Part shown: positions 42,324 to 55,267 of the stretch, in pieces
Position numbering within the stretch: position 1 is the first letter of the stretch
Layout: the number at the start of each line of letters is the position of its first letter
From: Caprella mutica
Lineage: Eukaryota > Arthropoda > Malacostraca > Amphipoda > Caprellidae
DNA length: 64,000 bases
Direction of reading: 5' to 3'
Assembly (NCBI GenBank): GCA_947561585.1
Contig: CANNZV010000508.1
Location: forward strand, 1 to 64,000
The notes under the pieces: generated by a model
What the model was told of the DNA's origin: nothing
The model's input: only the letters and a program-made list of their open reading frames with translations
Database searches by the model: none
Position numbers and translations under genes: made by a program

Positions 42324-42500
42324 GGGGTAAGTTCTGAGTTATCGAACACATTCCACATTTTCGATCTTATGTGAAAAAAATTTACTCCTATTTAAATTCG
42401 TATCCATGATACAGCTGCAGGTATCAAGGATACGAATTTTTATAACGAGTTAAAAGACGATCGAAAATGTGGAACTGTTCGATAACTCAGAACTAACCCC
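42324..42500. mobile_element. Complete MITE of the GGGTAAGTT superfamily, 177 bp
   Basis: The left end GGGGTAAGTTCTGAGTTATC, continuing CGAACACATTCCACATTTTCGATC, is matched by the inverted right end (GATCGAAAATGTGGAACTG, TTCGATAACTCAGAACTAACCCC). The centre is a palindrome, AATTCGTATCCATGATAC / GTATCAAGGATACGAATT, around AGCTGCAG. There is no clear TA on both sides. No coding capacity. Confidence 0.92.
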
Positions 42501-42615
42501 AGTGGCACCGATATCTCTTTAACCGATATTATCGGTCTGTTTCTCGTCATGTCAGACATACAAAAGATATTACGGTTGCTTTGACATCTTAGAAGCTAAG
42601 GTGTGATCTCACAGA

Positions 42616-42862
42616 TCAGTAATGATCATTAGAAAGTGATCAGCAATGATCATTAATAAGTGATTATTAACGGTCACTACCCAGTCTCTTTAAAAACTAA
42701 GAAGCCGTGGCTGCGACAATAGTGACTCATTGAGTGAAAAACGGAAGTCAAACAGAAACAAATTGACCAGAAAAAGAAAAAAAGAAAACAAACATTGTGA
42801 GTTATGAGTAATGAGTGATGAGTGATGTGAGTTATGAGACTAATGAGAGTTATGAGTGATTA
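42616..42862. repeat. Short GATCAGTAATGATCATTA repeats and GAGTTATGAGTGAT simple repeat
   Basis: Two to three ~22-bp copies of GTGATCAGCAATGATCATTA lie at 42616-42672. ATGAGTGATG/GAGTTATGAG simple repeats lie at 42797-42862. Confidence 0.6.
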
Positions 42863-42998
42863 AGATAGTTTGAAATCGTAATTTCAGTTAAATATAAAAT
42901 TTATTGATCACTATTCATTTTTTATTTGTATAATATAATGCTAATGAAAAAATACTTCAAAAATACATAGTTTAAATCAATAATTTTGACGGGTAATC

Positions 42999-43168
42999 CA
43001 GTTAACTACAGACCCAGTTAACTACAGACCCAGTTAACTACAGACCCAGTTAACATCAGACCCAGTTAGTTAACTACAGACCCAGTTAACTGCAGACCCA
43101 GTTAACTACAGACTTAGTTAACTACAGACCCAGTTAACTGCAGACCCAGTTAACTACAGACCAAGTTA
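42999..43168. repeat. Tandem array, 16-bp unit
   Basis: CAGTTAACTACAGACC repeats about 10 times with a few changes (ACTGCAG, ACATCAG). AGTTAACT is palindromic. Confidence 0.93.
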
Positions 43169-43387
43169 ATGTACAGCCACTTATATTTATATTTATATCA
43201 AAAAATTTAATGATTATTAACATCTATTAGTTCCACATTAATTTTATTTCAGTATAATTAGTATTAATAAAAATAATTAATTACCTAAAATTTCGTAAAC
43301 GCGATTCGCCCATTAGCGAAGTGTTCACCCTAATTCCTTTTAATCTTTTAATTATTATGGCAAATTACCGGCAAACTAATAAGCATG

Positions 43388-43671
43388 TAGTAGTGTTAAC
43401 TTGGTAGGGAGGAGAGACCACAATTCTTATTTTCAACACGCGTGTTCGAAGCTTAAAAACGATTACTTCCGACGGTGATTTCAAAGAAGATAAAAAAATT
43501 AAAAAAGAATTAGATAAAAAACACTCTAGTAAGTGATATAGGCTAAGCACCAACCTAATCCATAGTTTCAAAGGAAATAGATGTATAAAAAATCTATCTA
43601 ACAATACCGGAAAACAGTGGAGGCTCATACATGAAAGTGAAAAAAGATTTTAACTCTTTCATAGAAAATGG
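43388..43671 (+). pseudogene. Coding-like plus-strand segment with one stop, unknown
   Basis: A frame opens after a TAG near 43405 and reads T-T-I-L-I-F-N-T-R-V-R-S-L-K-T-I-T, then a Lys-rich run to a TGA near 43531. The same frame reopens for 38 codons to a TAA at about 43652 (Y-R-L-S-T-N-L-I-H-S-F-K...). The composition is polar and protein-like. The opposite strand holds an 87-codon ATG frame (43365-43628) that is Leu/Phe-rich and looks like the shadow. I recognise neither, and chance is possible. Confidence 0.22.
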
Positions 43672-43763
43672 TATGTAAAGTTAAAGAAGGTAGGATTGTT
43701 TTTAGAGCAATTCACAGATTTTATATTTCCATAAAGAGATTTTATTAATGACAGCAAATTCGG

Positions 43764-43945
43764 AAGATTTGGAAATAATTAAAAGTACGGCAAGTATGTA
43801 TTACTTGTAAGATTTTGAAATAATTAAAAGGACGACAAGTATGTGTATTACTTGTAAGATTTTGAAATAATTAAAAGGACGACAAGTATATGTATTACTT
43901 GTAAGATTTTGAAATAATTAAAAGGACGTCAAGTATGTATTCAAA
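43764..43945. repeat. Tandem repeat, 47-bp unit, about 3.7 copies
   Basis: GAAATAATTAAAAGGACGAC, AAGTATGTGTATTACTTGTA and AGATTTT make up the unit. ACAAGTA...TACTTGT gives each unit a small hairpin. Its TGTAAGATTTTGAAATAATT resembles the core of dispersed repeat X. Confidence 0.9.
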
Positions 43946-44424
43946 TCCCTAATTACTAATTACTACCAGTGACCGTGTAATTTTAGGTTTAACAAATTAA
44001 AAGGACGGGATAATACAAATGAGAAAGTAATAATCGTCTCGGTTTCAAGTTTCCTTAAATTAGTTCTTTTGAAGATTAAATAATTTCAGGTATAAGGACA
44101 TCTTGGCAGACTTTTCGGGATATAACTTGGAAATTTAATTAAATTTTCATTTCCATTTTAAATGTTTAAATAAATAAAATTAATAAACCACGGCTTGTAA
44201 TCATACACATTAATACAAATCAATTTAATTTTACGTATGATTTAATTTATTTAATTCAATTAGTTAATATAATTTAACCAGGGAAAAGTTCATAAAATGG
44301 AGAATTGTTATATATTTTTTTTATAACCATTTTAGTAATACCAATAAGTTTATTACACAAACCTCTATTTATGACCGTTATTTACCACAATATATATATA
44401 GTGGTTTAGAAATACTGATTACTA

Positions 44425-44583
44425 GGGTTGTGACAATATGCTTTTAAAACCACAGATCCCGAAAATATACTAGATATAACTGTTCGAAACCAGCGGTATA
44501 ATACTATTGTCTATTCGACACATTTTCATTTCATCCAGGATATTCTTAAGATCTATAATTTTAAAATCATATTGTTATAACCC
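44425..44583. mobile_element. TA-flanked MITE, AGGGTTGTGACAATATG family, copy 1
   Basis: The left end GGGTTGTGACAATATGCTTT, continuing TAAAA, pairs with the right end TTTTAAAATCATATTGTTATAACCC. Pairing continues less perfectly through AGATC and toward a GGTATAATAC centre. It is flanked by TA on both sides (44423-44424, 44584-44585). A second copy is at 60146. No coding capacity. Confidence 0.9.
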
Positions 44584-44730
44584 TAATTATAATAGAAACA
44601 CTGAAATGAAGGACAGTCTCAGTTCTTAGACACGCACAGTAATCGGAAATTGGGTATTAATTAGGACATGTGAGATATTGATTGAATAATTAAATCTGTT
44701 TATTATAACGTTCCCTTATAAAAAATTATC

Positions 44731-47141
44731 TATGTTTCTATATCGTATCTATGTTCCTATAGCGTACCTATGTTCCAATAGCGTACCTATGTTCCTATAT
44801 CGTACCTATGTTCCTTTATCGTACCTATGTTCCTATAGCGTACCTATGTTCCTATATCGTATCTATATTCCTATATGGTATCAATTTTCCTATATCGTAC
44901 CTATGTTCCTATATCGTACCTATGTTCCTTTATCGTAACTATGTTCCTATAGCGTACCTATGTTCCTATAGCTTACCTATGTTCCTATATCGTATCTATA
45001 TTCCTATATGGTATCAATTTTCCTATATCGTACCTATGTTCCTATAGCGTACCTATGTTCCTATAGCGTATCTATGTTCCTATATGGTATCTTTTTTCCT
45101 ATATCGTATATATGTTCCTATATGGTATCACTTTTCCTATATCGTACCTATGTTCCTATAGCGTATCTATGTTCCTAAAACGTACCTATGTTCCTATATT
45201 TTATCTATGTTCCTATAACGTACCTATGTTCCTTTAAAGTACCTATGTTCCTATATCGTACCTATGTTCCTATATCGTATCTATGTTTCTATATCGTATC
45301 TATGTTCCTATATCGTATCTATGTTCCTGTATCGTACCTATATTCCTATATCGTATCTATGTTCCTATATCGTATCTATTTTCCTATATCGTATCCATGT
45401 TCCTATATCGTACCTATGTTCCTATATCGTATCTATGTTCCTATATCGTATCTATTATTCTATATAATATTGATGTTCCTATATTGTATCTATGTTTCTA
45501 TATCGTATCTATGTTTCTATATCGTATCAAATGTTCATATATCGTATCTATGTTCCTGTATCGTTCTAGTTCCTATAACGTACCTATGTTCCTATATCGC
45601 ACCTATGTTCCTTTAACGTACCTATGTTCCTATATCGTACCTATGTTCCTATAACGTACCTATGTTCCCATATCGTGCCTATGTTCCTATATCGTATATA
45701 TGTTCCTATTTCGTATCTATGTTCCTATATCGTATCTATGTTCCTATTTCGTATCTATGTTCCTATAAAGTACCTATGTTCCTATAACGTACCTATGTTC
45801 CTATATCGCATCTATATTCCTTTAACGTACCTATGTTTCTATATCGTATCTATGTTCCTATATGGTATTTTTGTTCCTATATCGTATTAACTATCTATGT
45901 TCCCATATCGTACCTATGTTCCTATAGCGTACCTTTGTTCCTATATCGTACCTATATGTTCCTATATCGTACCTATGTTCCTATATCGTAAACGTATCTA
46001 TGTTTCAATATCGTACCTATCTATATTCCTATATCGTATCTATGTTCCCATATCGTACCTATTTTCCTATATCGTACTTATGTTCCTATATCGTACTTAT
46101 GTTCCTATATCGTAAATGTATCTATGTTCCTATATCGTACTTATGATCCTATATCGTACTTATGTTCCTATATCGTATCTATGTTCCTATATCGTACCTA
46201 TGTTCCTATATCGTACCTATGTTCCTATATCGTATCTATGTTCCTATATGGTATCTTTGTTCCTATATGGTATCAATGTTTCTATATCGTACCTATGTTC
46301 TTATATCGTATCTATGTTCCTATATCGTATCTATGTTCCTATATGGTATCTTTGTTCCTATATCGTAACTATGTTCCATATCGTACCTATGTTCCTATAT
46401 CGTATCTCTATTCCTATATGGTATCAATTTTCCTTGGTATCAACTTTCCTATATCGTTCCTATGTTCCTATAGCGTACCGATGTTCCTATATGGTTTATT
46501 TGTTCCTATATCGTACCTATATTCCTATAGCGTAACTATGTTCTTATATGGTATCAATTTTCCTATAGCGTACCTATGTTCCTATAGCGTACCTATGTTC
46601 CTACAGCGTACCTATGTTCCTATAGCGTACCTATGTTCCTATAGCGTACCTATGTTCCTATAGTGTACCTATGTTCCTATAGCGTACCTATGTTCCTATA
46701 GCATACCTATGTTCCTATAGCGTACCTATGTTCCTATAGCGTACCTATGTTCCTATAGCGTACCTATGTTCCTATAGCGTACCTATGTTCCTATAGTGTA
46801 CCTATGTTCCTATAGCGTACCTATGTTCCTATAGCATACCTATGTTCCTATAACATACCTATGTTCCTATAGTGTACCTATGTTCCTATAGCGTACCTAT
46901 GTTCCTATAGTGTACCTATGTTCCTATAGCGTACCTATGTTCCTATAGTGTACCTATGTTCCTATAGCGTACCTATGTTCCTATAGTGTACCTATGTTCC
47001 TATAGCGTACCTATGTTCCTATAGCGTACCTATGTTCCTATAGCGTACCTATGTTCCTATAGTGTACCTATGTTCCTATAGCGTACCTATGTTCCTATAG
47101 CACACCTATGTTCCTATAGCATACCTATGTTCCTATAGCGT
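44731..47141. repeat. Tandem array, 19-bp unit, about 127 copies
   Basis: TACCTATGTTCCTATAGCG repeats over 2.4 kb. The left two thirds are diverse (ATATCGTA, ATATGGTATC, TTTAACG, insertions). The right third, from about 46560, is nearly uniform ATAGCGTACC/ATAGTGTACC. Because 19 is not a multiple of three, each plus frame cycles through the same Tyr/Ser/Pro-rich 19-residue text, giving overlapping false ORFs. Confidence 0.98.
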
Positions 47142-47189
47142 AAGCTAATCCTTTAATACTTTGTACAAATAACTACATTCCCTAACTAG

Positions 47190-47365
47190 CCGCTGACACA
47201 CGTCTCTTCAAGTATTTAGACAATATCAACCAAAGGGTTGGAACACTGGATACAAAGGACTCTAGAAAAAAAGACGCTGGCAAAGGTGACAAACCCTTAA
47301 CTTCTGTGGATGTAGAACAAAAGCAACTAGAACTTCTACGTTACTATGTTTGGCTAAAAGATTAG
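47190..47365 (+). CDS. Plausible terminal coding exon of an unrecognised gene
   Basis: The frame is open from 47186 to TAG at 47363-47365. CTACATTCCCTAACTAG (AG at 47188-47189) looks like a 3' splice site, with CTAAC as a possible branch sequence. The 58 encoded residues are the most protein-like in the window: a hydrophilic Lys/Asp-rich middle (T-K-D-S-R-K-K-D-A-G-K-G-D-K) between two likely helices (L-F-K-Y-L-D-N-I-N-Q-R-V and V-E-Q-K-Q-L-E-L-L-R-Y-Y-V-W-L-K-D). I do not recognise the family. The exon lies 48 bases after the 19-bp array and 665 bases before the 20/21-bp array, so the former would fill the preceding intron. No upstream exon was identified, and poly(A)-like AATAAA lies at 47528. 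Confidence 0.42.
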
Positions 47366-48030
47366 TCTTTTTAATGTTCTAGGTCACTATAGGTTTTATG
47401 GCTAGTATTGTAATGCCAAGAACAAGTTTGCTACTGTTTCACATTAAACAGATTTTAACATGTACCGGCACGTATATGTAGCTACTGGTATGCTTTTTTA
47501 GATTAAGTTGTCAGTACTCTTCATCAAAATAAAGGAAGAAATGGCAGTATTCTTCTTTAAAATGTGTGCCTTGAATCATAAAATATAACTAAAAAATAGT
47601 ATTAAATACTTTGGAATAAATAAAATAAGATCAAATTAAATGTAAGTTAATATCTAGAAGTTAAATGCAAATAAGCATATGTTTAATAATGTACTTATTT
47701 TAATGACAGCTATATTAGTTTAAACAATACAACCTAAACCTAATTTCGATGTAAATATATTTTGCAGTTATAAATAAACATTATATCAGTTCATTGCATA
47801 TACAATTATATATATCACTCATCTAATTTCATACAAAACACATATTACACAGTTAATTTACTAAATAGTAGTTCCGTACTAATATCAGCTCGTACTCAAT
47901 AAATCTGGACAGCAATGGTGTTTGTGTTTAGTTTTCTCTCAATAATCGATATTTAATGACAGTCATTCTTTAAAGTCAAAGAAACAGTACAGGCAATACA
48001 TCATAGAGTTGAGACTGCAGTTGTGATGGA
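47366..48030 (+). other. AT-rich sequence, possible 3' UTR, between exon candidate and array
   Basis: AATAAA hexamers occur at 47528-47533 and around 47617-47625, compatible with a 3' UTR but common in AT-rich DNA. No other feature seen. Confidence 0.3.
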
Positions 48031-51000
48031 ATGGACAATGTACTAGCCAATGTACTGGCCAATGTACTGGCCAATGTACTGGCCAATGTACTGGCCAATG
48101 TACTGGTCAATGTACGGGCCAATGTACTGGCCAATGTACTGGTCAATGTGCTGGCTTCAACTCCCAATGTACTGGCTTTACTCCCAATATGTACTGGCTT
48201 TACTCCCGATGTACTGGCTTTGACTCTCAATGTACTGGCTTTGACTCCCAATGTACTGGCTTTGACTCCCAATGTACTGGCTTTGACTCTCAATGTACTG
48301 GCTTTGACTCCCAATGTACTGGCTTTACTCCCAATGTACTGGCTTTACTCCCGATGTACTGGCTTTGACTCTCAATGTACTGGCTTTGACTCTCAATGTA
48401 CTGGCTTTGACTCCCAATGTACTGGCTTTGACTCCCAATGTACTGGCTTTACTCCCGATGTACTGGCTTTGACTCTCAATGTACTGGCTTTGACTCTCAA
48501 TATACTGGCTTTGACTCCCGATGTACTGGCTTTGACTCTCAATGTACTGGCTTTGACTCTCAATGTACTGGCTTTGACTCCCAATGTACTGGCTTTGACT
48601 CCCAATATACTGGCTTTAACTCCCAATATACTGGCTTTAACTCCCAATATACTGGCTTTAACTCCCAATGTACTGGCTTTGCTCCCAATGTACTGGCTTT
48701 GCTCCCAATGTACTGGCTTTGACTCCCAATGTACTGGCTTTACTCCCAAATGTACTGGCTTTACTCCCAATGTACTGGCTTTGACTCCCAATGTACTGGC
48801 TTTACTCCCAATGTACTGGCTTTGCTCCCAATGTACTGGCTTTGACTCCCAATGTACTGGCTTTACTCCCAAATGTACTGGCTTTACTCCCAATGTACTG
48901 GCTTTGACTCCCAATATACTGGCTTTAACTCCCAATATACTGGCTTTAACTCCCAATGTACTGGCTTTGCTCCCAATGTACTGGCTTTGACTCCCAATGT
49001 ACTGGCTTTTCTCCCAAATGTACTGGCTTTACTCCCAATGTACTGGCTTTGACTCCCAATGTACTGGCTTTACTCCCAAATGTACTGGCTTTACTCCCAA
49101 TGTACTGGCTTTGACTCCCAATGTACTGGCTTTACTCCCAATGTACTGGCTTTGACTCCCAATGTACTGGCTTTTCTCCCAAATGTACTGGCTTTACTCC
49201 CAATGTACTGGCTTTGACTCCCAATGTACTGGCTTTACTCCCAATGAACTGGCTTTAACTCCCAATGTACTGGCTTTTCTCCCAAATGTACTGGCTTTAC
49301 TCCCAATGTACTGGCTTTGACTCCCAATGTACTGGCTTTACTCCCAATGTACTGGCTTTGACTCCCAATGTACTGGCTTTTCTCCCAAATGTACTGGCTT
49401 TACTCCCAACGTACTGGCTTCGACTCCCAATGTACTGGCTTTAACTCCCAATGTACTGGCTTTAACTCCCAATGTACTGGCTTTGCTCCCAATGTACTGG
49501 CTTTGACTCCCAATGTACTGGCTTTACTCCCAAATGTACTGGCTTTACTCCCAATGTACTGGCTTTGACTCCCAATGTACTGGCTTTACTCCCAATGTAC
49601 TGGCTTTAACTCCCAATGTACTGGCTTTGCTCCCAATGAACTGGCTTTACTCCCAACGTACTGGCTTTAACTCCCAATGTACTGGCTTTACTCCCAATGT
49701 ACTGGCTTTAACTCCCAATGTACTGGCTTTGCTCCCAATGTACTGGCTTTGACTCCCAATGTACTGGCTTTACTCCCAAATGTACTGGCTTTACTCCCAA
49801 TGTACTGGCTTTGACTCCCAATGTACTGGCTTTGCTCCCAATGTACTGGCTTTGACTCCCAATGTACTGGCTTTACTCCCAAATGTACTGGCTTTACTCC
49901 CAAATGTACTGGCTTTGACTCCCAATGTACTGGCTTTACTCCCAATGTACTGGCTTTAACTCCCAATGTACTGGCTTTGCTCCCAATGTACTGGCTTTGA
50001 CTCCCAATGTACTGGCTTTACTCCCAAATGTACTGGCTTTACTCCCAATGTACTGGCTTTGACTCCCAATGTACTGGCTTTACTCCCAATGTACTGGCTT
50101 TAACTCCCAATGTACTGGCTTTGCTCCCAATGAACTGGCTTTGACTCCCAATGTACTGGCTTTACTCCCAAATGTACTGGCTTTACTCCCAATGTACTGG
50201 CTTTGACTCCCAATGTACTGGCTTTACTCCCAATGTACTGGCTTTGACTCCCAATGTACTGGCTTTACTCCCAATGTACTGGCTTTAACTCCCAATGTAC
50301 TGGCTTTGCTCCCAATGAACTGGCTTTACTCCCAACGTACTGGCTTTAACTCCCAATGTACTGGCTTTGCTCCCAATGAACTGGCTTTACTCCCAATGTA
50401 CTGGCTTTAACTCCCAATGTACTGGCTTTGCTCCCAATGTACTGGCTTTGACTCCCAATGTACTGGCTTTACTCCCAAATGTACTGGCTTTACTCCCAAT
50501 GTACTGGCTTTGACTCCCAATGTACTGGCTTTACTCCCAATGTACTGGCTTTAACTCCCAATGTACTGGCTTTGCTCCCAATGAACTGGCTTTACTCCCA
50601 ACGTACTGGCTTTGACTCCCAATGTACTGGCTTTAACTCCCAATGTACTGGCTTTGCTCCCAATGTACTGGCTTTAACTCTCAATGTACTTGCTTTACTC
50701 CCAATGTACTGGCTTTAACTCCCAATGTACTGGATTAACTCCCAATGTACTGGCTTTAACTCCCAATGTACTGGCTTTACTCTCAATGTACTGGCTTTAC
50801 TCCCAATGTACTGGCTTTACTCCCAATGTACTGGCTTTAACTCCCAATGTACTGTCTTTAACTCCCAATGTACTGGCTTTACTCCCAATGTACTGGCTTT
50901 ACTCCCAATGTACTGGCTTTACTCCCAATGTACTGGCTTTAACTCCCAATGTACTGGCTTTAACTCCCAATGTACTGTCTTTAACTCCCAATGTACTGTC

Positions 51001-54000
51001 TTTAACTCCCAATGTACTGGCTTTAACTCCCAATGTACTGGCTTTAACTCCCAATGTACTGTCTTTAACTCCCAATGTACTGGCTTTACTCCCAATGTAC
51101 TGGCTTTACTCCCAATGTACTGGCTTTACTCCCAATGTACTGGCTTTAACTCCCAATGTACTGGCTTTAACTCCCAATGTACTGTCTTTAACTCCCAATG
51201 TACTGTCTTTAACTCCCAATGTACTGGCTTTAACTCCCAATGTACTGGCTTTAACTCCCAATGTACTGTCTTTAACTCCCAATGTACTGGCTTTACTCCC
51301 AATGTACTGGCTTTACTCCCAATGTACTGGCTTTAACTCCTAATGTACTGTCTTTAACTCCCAATGTACTGGCTTTACTCCCAATGTACTGGCTTTACTC
51401 CCAATGTACTGGCTTTACTCCCAATGTACTGGCTTTACTCCCAATGTACTGGCTTTACTCCCAATGTACTGGCTTTAACTCCCAATGTACTGGCTTTACT
51501 CCCAATGTACTGGCTTTGCTCCCAATGTACTGGCTTTGACTCCCAATGTACTGGCTTTACTCCCAAATGTACTGGCTTTACTCCCAATGTACTGGCTTTG
51601 ACTCCCAATGTACTGGCTTTACTCCCAATGTACTGGCTTTAACTCCCAATGTACTGGCTTTGCTCCCAATGAACTGGCTTTACTCCCAACGTACTGGCTT
51701 TGACTCCCAATGTACTGGCTTTAACTCCCAATGTACTGGCTTTGCTCCCAATGTACTGGCTTTAACTCTCAATGTACTTGCTTTACTCCCAATGTACTGG
51801 CTTTAACTCCCAATGTACTGGATTAACTCCCAATGTACTGGCTTTAACTCCCAATGTACTGGCTTTACTCTCAATGTACTGGCTTTACTCCCAATGTACT
51901 GGCTTTACTCCCAATGTACTGGCTTTAACTCCCAATGTACTGGCTTTACTCCCAATGTACTGGCTTTACTCCCAATGTACTGGCTTTAACTCCTAATGTA
52001 CTGTCTTTAACTCCCAATGTACTGGCTTTACTCCCAATGTACTGGCTTTACTCCCAATGTACTGGCTTTACTCCCAATGTACTGGCTTTACTCCCAATGT
52101 ACTGGCTTTACTCCCAATGTACTGGCTTTAACTCCCAATGTACTGTCTTTAACTCCCAATGTACTGGCTTTACTCCCAATGTACTGGCTTTACTCCCAAT
52201 GTACTGGCTTTACTCCCAATGTACTGGCTTTAACTCCCAATGTACTGGCTTTAACTCCCAATGTACTGTCTTTAACTCCCAATGTACTGTCTTTAACTCC
52301 CAATGTACTGGCTTTAACTCCCAATGTACTGGCTTTAACTCCCAATGTACTGTCTTTAACTCCCAATGTACTGGCTTTACTCCCAATGTACTGGCTTTAC
52401 TCCCAATGTACTGGCTTTAACTCCTAATGTACTGTCTTTAACTCCCAATGTACTGGCTTTACTCCCAATGTACTGGCTTTACTCCCAATGTACTGGCTTT
52501 ACTCCCAATGTACTGGCTTTACTCCCAATGTACTGGCTTTACTCCCAATGTACTGGCTTTAACTCCCAATGTACTGGCTTTACTCCCAATGTACTGGCTT
52601 TACTCCCAATGTACTGGCTTTACTCCCAATGTACTGGCTTTACTCCCAATGTACTGGCTTTACTCCCAATGTACTGGCTTTAACTCCCAATGTACTGGCT
52701 TTAACTCCCAATGTACTGTCTTTAACTCCCAATGTACTGGCTTTACTCCCAATGTACTGGCTTTAACTCCCAATGTACTGTCTTTACTCCCAATGTACTG
52801 GCTTTACTCCCAATGTACTGGCTTTAACTCCTAATGTACTGTCTTTAACTCCCAATGTACTGTCTTTAACTCTCAATGTACTGGCTTTACTCCCAATGTA
52901 CTGGCTTTACTCCCAATGTACTGGCTTTAACTCCTAATGTACTGTCTTTAACTCCCAATGTACTGGCTTTACTCCCAATGTACTGGCTTTACTCCCAATG
53001 TACTGGCTTTACTCCCAATGTACTGGCTTTACTCCCAATGTACTGGCTTTACTCCCAATGTACTGGCTTTAACTCCCAATGTACTGTCTTTAACTCCCAA
53101 TGTACTGGCTTTACTCCCAATGTACTGGCTTTACTCCCAATGTACTGGCTTTACTCCCAATGTACTGGCTTTAACTCCCAATGTACTGGCTTTAACTCCC
53201 AATGTACTGTCTTTAACTCCCAATGTACTGTCTTTAACTCCCAATGTACTGGCTTTAACTCCCAATGTACTGGCTTTAACTCCCAATGTACTGTCTTTAA
53301 CTCCCAATGTACTGGCTTTACTCCCAATGTACTGGCTTTACTCCCAATGTACTGGCTTTACTCCCAATGTACTGGCTTTACTCCCAATGTACTGGCTTTA
53401 CTCCCAATGTACTGGCTTTACTCCCAATGTACTGGCTTTAACTCCCAATGTACTGGCTTTAACTCCCAATGTACTGTCTTTAACTCCCAATGTACTGGCT
53501 TTACTCCCAATGTACTGGCTTTACTCCCAATGTACTGGCTTTAACTCCTAATGTACTGTCTTTAACTCCCAATGTACTGGCTTTACTCCCAATGTACTGG
53601 CTTTACTCCCAATGTACTGGCTTTACTCCCAATGTACTGGCTTTACTCCCAATGTACTGGCTTTACTCCCAATGTACTGGCTTTAACTCCCAATGTACTG
53701 GCTTTAACTCCCAATGTACTGTCTTTAACTCCCAATGTACTGGCTTTACTCCCAATGTACTGGCTTTAACTCCCAATGTACTGTCTTTACTCCCAATGTA
53801 CTGGCTTTACTCCCAATGTACTGGCTTTAACTCCTAATGTACTGTCTTTAACTCCCAATGTACTGTCTTTAACTCTCAATGTACTGGCTTTACTCCCAAT
53901 GTACTGGCTTTACTCCCAATGTACTGGCTTTAACTCCTAATGTACTGTCTTTAACTCCCAATGTACTGGCTTTACTCCCAATGTACTGGCTTTACTCCCA

Positions 54001-54850
54001 ATGTACTGGCTTTACTCCCAATGTACTGGCTTTACTCCCAATGTACTGGCTTTACTCCCAATGTACTGGCTTTAACTCCCAATGTACTGTCTTTAACTCC
54101 CAATGTACTGGCTTTACTCCCAATGTACTGGCTTTACTCCCAATGTACTGGCTTTACTCCCAATGTACTGGCTTTAACTCCCAATGTACTGGCTTTAACT
54201 CCCAATGTACTGTCTTTAACTCCCAATGTACTGTCTTTAACTCCCAATGTACTGGCTTTAACTCCCAATGTACTGGCTTTAACTCCCAATGTACTGTCTT
54301 TAACTCCCAATGTACTGGCTTTACTCCCAATGTACTGGCTTTACTCCCAATGTACTGGCTTTACTCCCAATGTACTGGCTTTACTCCCAATGTACTGGCT
54401 TTACTCCCAATGTACTGGCTTTAACTCCCAATGTACTGGCTTTAACTCCCAATGTACTGGCTTTAACTCCCAATGTACTGTCTTTAACTCCCAATGTACT
54501 GGCTTTACTCCCAATGTACTGGCTTTACTCCCAATGTACTGGCTTTAACTCCTAATGTACTGTCTTTAACTCCCAATGTACTGGCTTTACTCCCAATGTA
54601 CTGGCTTTACTCCCAATGTACTGGCTTTACTCCCAATGTACTGGCTTTACTCCCAATGTACTGGCTTTACTCCCAATGTACTGGCTTTAACTCCCAATGT
54701 ACTGGCTTTACTCCCAATGTACTGGCTTTACTCCCAATGTACTGGCTTTACTCCCAATGTACTGGCTTTACTCCCAATGTACTGGCTTTACTCCCAATGT
54801 ACTGGCTTTACTCCCAATGTACTGGCTTTAACTCCCAATGTACTGGCTTT
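48031..54850. repeat. 6.8-kb tandem array: 12-bp start, then 20/21-bp units, with ~1-kb higher-order repeats
   Basis: The first ~130 bp repeat CAATGTACTGGC (12 bp). From about 48160 the unit is TGTACTGGCTTTAACTCCCA plus A (21 bp), or 20 bp with TTTACTCCC or TTTGCTCCC. The longer unit looks like the 12-mer with an 8-9-base TTTAACTCC insertion. There are about 320 units in all. GACTCCC variants dominate the left, AACTCCC and CTGTCTTT the right. The block at 50458-50718 recurs at 51546-51806 (1088 bp apart). The marker AACTCCTAATGTACTGTC recurs with ~1003-bp spacing (for example near 52830/52933/53546 and 53833/53936/54550). All long frames on both strands are artefacts of this array. Confidence 0.98.
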
Positions 54851-55267
54851 CAACCACAGATAAACTTTATAAATTCATTAAATATTCTAATATTTTCTTC
54901 ATTATCGAATATTTCAAAATTATAGGAATTACAGGAATTATCATAACTCAGTGGCTCCAATTTCCATCGGTTAGGAATATTCCAGATTTTGTTAGAAAGT
55001 AATAAATTCCGATAGCTATGAAATATCAGGAATATTCTTTTTATGATTATGATTATCCATCGATCAATGATAGTTCAAATTTCCCTATTAAATAAAAATA
55101 TCAATTAATTTCTAATTGGAATTTATTTCTAATGCTGTGACTATTTACTCTTTACTTTTAAAAATTCGTAATATGAATTCTAAATTCTTATCCTCCCCTA
55201 TATTTCTAACTTGAAATAATCTTTTACAATAATTACTGCAATTTTTCTGCGTGAAGTACAGTGAAAC
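54851..55267. other. AT-rich spacer
   Basis: No gene or repeat recognised. Confidence 0.4.

Noticed and set aside
44731..47141. Overlapping Tyr/Ser-rich frames of up to 179 codons
   Set aside because: The 19-bp unit lacks stops in the plus sense, so all three frames cycle through the same 19 residues.
44425..47141. Centromere or telomere identity for the satellite-rich region
   Set aside because: The arrays are short, diverse and interrupted by unique DNA. No telomeric TTAGGG-type array is present.
48031..54850. Many open frames of 65-319 codons on both strands
   Set aside because: They follow the 20/21-bp satellite unit, exist in several frames at once, and start at repeat-borne ATGs. There is no non-repetitive coding text.
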